This document shows, in pieces, positions 31,891-34,101 of a DNA stretch of 34,101 nucleotides. The position numbers and the translations under genes were made by a program. Below the pieces are notes generated by a model. It saw only the letters and a list, made by a program, of their open reading frames with translations, ran no database searches and had not been told where the DNA came from. Each line of letters begins with the position of its first letter. Position 1 is the stretch's first letter. The DNA is from Chryseobacterium gleum (lineage in GTDB: Bacteria; Bacteroidota; Bacteroidia; NS11-12g; UBA955): positions 1-34,101 of the forward strand of contig CAMBTR010000007.1 of NCBI GenBank assembly GCA_945870885.1, in the 5' to 3' direction.

Positions 31891-33027
31891 ATGAAGGTTG
31901 CATTAATCACCGGTATAACCGGACAAGACGGAGCCTATTTGGCTGAATTTCTTTTGAAAAAGGGTTACATGGTGCACGGCATCAAACGTCGTAGCTCTTT
32001 GTTTAATACGGATAGGGTAGATCATATTTACGAAGATCCACATATTGAGGGCAATAGATTTAAAATGCACTACGGGGATTTAACAGATTCTACCAACTTG
32101 ATACGCATCATTCAAGAAGTACAGCCCGATGAAATTTATAATTTGGGTGCGATGAGTCACGTGCATGTGAGTTTTGAAACCCCAGAATATACCGCCAACT
32201 GTGATGCAATTGGCACGTTGCGTTTGTTGGAGGCCATTCGAATCCTTGGACTTACCAAGAAAACAAGGATATATCAGGCATCAACCTCCGAATTGTATGG
32301 GTTGGTACAAGAAATTCCTCAAAAGGAAACCACGCCATTTTATCCGCGCAGTCCTTATGCGGTAGCCAAAATGTATGGTTTTTGGATAACAGTTAATTAC
32401 CGTGAAGCGTATGATATTTTTGCTTGTAGCGGTATTTTGTTCAACCACGAAAGTCCTATTCGCGGAGAAACTTTTGTAACACGCAAAATTACTCGCGCCA
32501 CTGCGCGCATCGCTTTGGGCCTTCAACATAAATTGTACCTAGGAAATCTAAATTCTAAGCGCGATTGGGGTCATGCCAAAGATTATATCGAGGCGATGTG
32601 GTTGATTCTGCAACAAGAAAAAGCCGAAGACTTTGTAATTGCTACGGGCGTAACTACCGAAATCAGAGAGTTTGTTCGCATGAGTTTTAAGCATGTGGGT
32701 ATCGACATGTCTTTCAAAGGTGAGGGCATCGATGAAATCGGTTATGTGGCAGGAGTGGATGATGCAATTTTTGAGGCCGCAACAGGTCAAAAGAATCAAT
32801 TGTCGATTGGCCAAGAAGTAGTATTCGTGGATCCTAAATATTTCCGACCAACAGAAGTGGAATTGTTGATTGGAGATGCTACAAAGGCTAGAACCAAACT
32901 AGGATGGACACCCAAATATAAATTGCAAGATTTGGTTACCGATATGATGCAAAGCGATATCAAAGTGATGCAAAAAGAAACCTATTTGAAAGAAGGTGGT
33001 TTCCAAACGAAGAACTATTTCGAATAA
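31891..33027 (+). CDS. gmd: GDP-mannose 4,6-dehydratase
   Basis: Gmd converts GDP-D-mannose to GDP-4-keto-6-deoxy-D-mannose, the first step toward GDP-L-fucose. The 378-residue protein starts with [19 protein letters not shown], the NADP-binding GxxGQDG motif. [14 protein letters not shown] is specific to this enzyme. The catalytic region reads STSELYG and [10 protein letters not shown] with the Tyr and Lys of the SDR triad. A frame start at 31864 adds nine residues not found in the family, so I use 31891. The stop overlaps the fcl start as TAATG. Confidence 0.97.
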   Translation: MKVALITGITGQDGAYLAEFLLKKGYMVHGIKRRSSLFNTDRVDHIYEDPHIEGNRFKMHYGDLTDSTNLIRIIQEVQPDEIYNLGAMSHVHVSFETPEYTANCDAIGTLRLLEAIRILGLTKKTRIYQASTSELYGLVQEIPQKETTPFYPRSPYAVAKMYGFWITVNYREAYDIFACSGILFNHESPIRGETFVTRKITRATARIALGLQHKLYLGNLNSKRDWGHAKDYIEAMWLILQQEKAEDFVIATGVTTEIREFVRMSFKHVGIDMSFKGEGIDEIGYVAGVDDAIFEAATGQKNQLSIGQEVVFVDPKYFRPTEVELLIGDATKARTKLGWTPKYKLQDLVTDMMQSDIKVMQKETYLKEGGFQTKNYFE

Positions 33028-33968
33028 TGGAAAAACTAGCGAAGATTTACGTTGCGGGGCACCGAGGTATGGTTGGCTCAGCCATCGTTCGTGAACTGAA
33101 TCGTTTGGGCTACTTTAACGTGATAGTAAGGACAAGTGCCGAGTTGGATTTGAGAAATCAATCAGCGGTTGAAATGTTCTATCAACAGGAAAAGCCAGAC
33201 TATGTCTTTGTTGCTGCCGCTAAAGTGGGTGGTATATTGGCGAACAATACGTATCGTGCTGAATTTCTGTACGATAACCTTTGCATTCAAAATAATTTGA
33301 TTCATAATGCACATGTTGTTGGCGTGAAAAAACTGTTGTTTTTAGGGAGTTCTTGTATCTATCCAAAATTGGCGCCACAACCCCTGAAAGAAGAGTATTT
33401 GCTCAGCGGATATTTGGAGCCTACCAATGAGCCCTATGCCATTGCAAAAATTACGGGAATCAAAATGTGTGAGGCCTATCGCGATCAATATGGGTGCAAT
33501 TTTATTTCGGCGATGCCTACAAACATGTATGGTCCGAACGATAATTATCATCCAGAAAATAGTCACGTTTTACCCGCATTGATTCGTAAGTTCCATGAAG
33601 CGGCAGAGAATAATAGCCCTGAAGTAGTAGTTTGGGGCGATGGCACACCGATGCGTGAGTTTTTATATGCCGATGATTTGGCAAATGCATTGGTTTATTT
33701 GATGCTCAATTACGACGAAAAAGAATTTGTGAACGTGGGTTATGGCAGCGATATAACGATTGGAGATTTAGCTAAAATGATAGGCGAAATCGTTGGATTT
33801 AAAGGCGAAATCGTTTTTGATGCCTATAAGCCCAACGGAACGCCCAAAAAATTGATGGATTCAGGCAGGTTGTTTGCTACGGGATGGCAGCCAAAAACAC
33901 ACTTGAAGGAAGGTATATCATTGGCCTATGAGGATTTTCTTACCAAGCACTCCACAAAAAACAACTAA
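33027..33968 (+). CDS. fcl: GDP-L-fucose synthase
   Basis: Fcl (WcaG) epimerises and reduces the Gmd product with NADPH to GDP-L-fucose, the donor for fucosylated surface glycans. The 313-residue protein has [16 protein letters not shown] near the N-terminus, [16 protein letters not shown] and the catalytic Tyr/Lys in [38 protein letters not shown] is a further hallmark. Translation is coupled to gmd (TAATG overlap). gapA follows 32 bases later with its own promoter element. Confidence 0.97.
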   Translation: MEKLAKIYVAGHRGMVGSAIVRELNRLGYFNVIVRTSAELDLRNQSAVEMFYQQEKPDYVFVAAAKVGGILANNTYRAEFLYDNLCIQNNLIHNAHVVGVKKLLFLGSSCIYPKLAPQPLKEEYLLSGYLEPTNEPYAIAKITGIKMCEAYRDQYGCNFISAMPTNMYGPNDNYHPENSHVLPALIRKFHEAAENNSPEVVVWGDGTPMREFLYADDLANALVYLMLNYDEKEFVNVGYGSDITIGDLAKMIGEIVGFKGEIVFDAYKPNGTPKKLMDSGRLFATGWQPKTHLKEGISLAYEDFLTKHSTKNN

Positions 33969-33973
33969 ATTTG
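33966..33973 (+). promoter_or_regulatory. -7 promoter element of gapA
   Basis: TAAATTTG overlaps the fcl stop codon and ends 27 bases before the gapA ATG. Confidence 0.5.
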
Positions 33974-33994
33974 CAAAACAAAACGAATAATTAA

Positions 33995-34101
<107 letters not shown>

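Overview
The window reads as a stretch of a Bacteroidota chromosome, most likely Flavobacteriales-like. The pointers are a type IX secretion C-terminal domain, menaquinone genes, an enlarged NusB, a DUF1573 lipoprotein, the near absence of Shine-Dalgarno sequences, and many copies of the Bacteroidota promoter motif TAnnTTTG just upstream of start codons. Nearly all of it is coding. I saw no rRNA, tRNA, CRISPR array or intact mobile element.

Layout. Positions 1-48 are a perfect palindrome. 67-1815 (minus) holds an acyl-CoA dehydrogenase, IscX and a 2Fe-2S ferredoxin. nusB (plus) diverges from the ferredoxin. 2902-5583 (minus) is a run of B12-binding mutase subunit, crotonase, DUF1573 lipoprotein, YajC and CoaE. 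5611-9012 (minus) holds ComB, Pth, a LolC/E-type permease, RbfA and AroQ. An NAD-dependent epimerase and purQ follow on plus, then a 295-base gap with a possible decayed vsr-like gene. prfA, lpxH and pheS (minus) lead to a 370-base AT-rich gap. 14413-22501 (minus) is one likely six-gene operon: two M16 peptidases, a T9SS cargo protein, YbeY, MnmG and an Ig-like lipoprotein. ssb, a small zinc-ribbon protein and an RluB-type pseudouridine synthase with a very long disordered tail come next. 25779-31861 (minus) holds an RsmF-like methyltransferase, MenC, MenA, a GNAT/FemAB-like transferase and a polysaccharide deacetylase. Diverging from these on plus are gmd and fcl (GDP-L-fucose synthesis) and the start of gapA at the window edge.

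The most notable structure is a probable replication-origin region near 14.0-17.7 kb. Two parS-like sites with the core GTTTCACGTGAAAC (14394-14407 and 17702-17715) flank mnmG and its downstream gene. The AT-rich gap beside the first contains two near-consensus DnaA boxes. In sampled lines the plus strand changes from C-rich to G-rich across this gap. A second theme is promoter grammar: several genes have TAnnTTTG ending only 3-6 bases before the start codon, which implies leaderless transcripts.

Most genes are housekeeping genes (translation, ribosome maturation, cofactors, lipid A, cell surface). I did not find a clearly new defence or mobile system. Oddities include a permease gene without a normal start codon, the repeat-rich RluB tail, a conserved unknown zinc-ribbon protein and the decayed intergenic relic.
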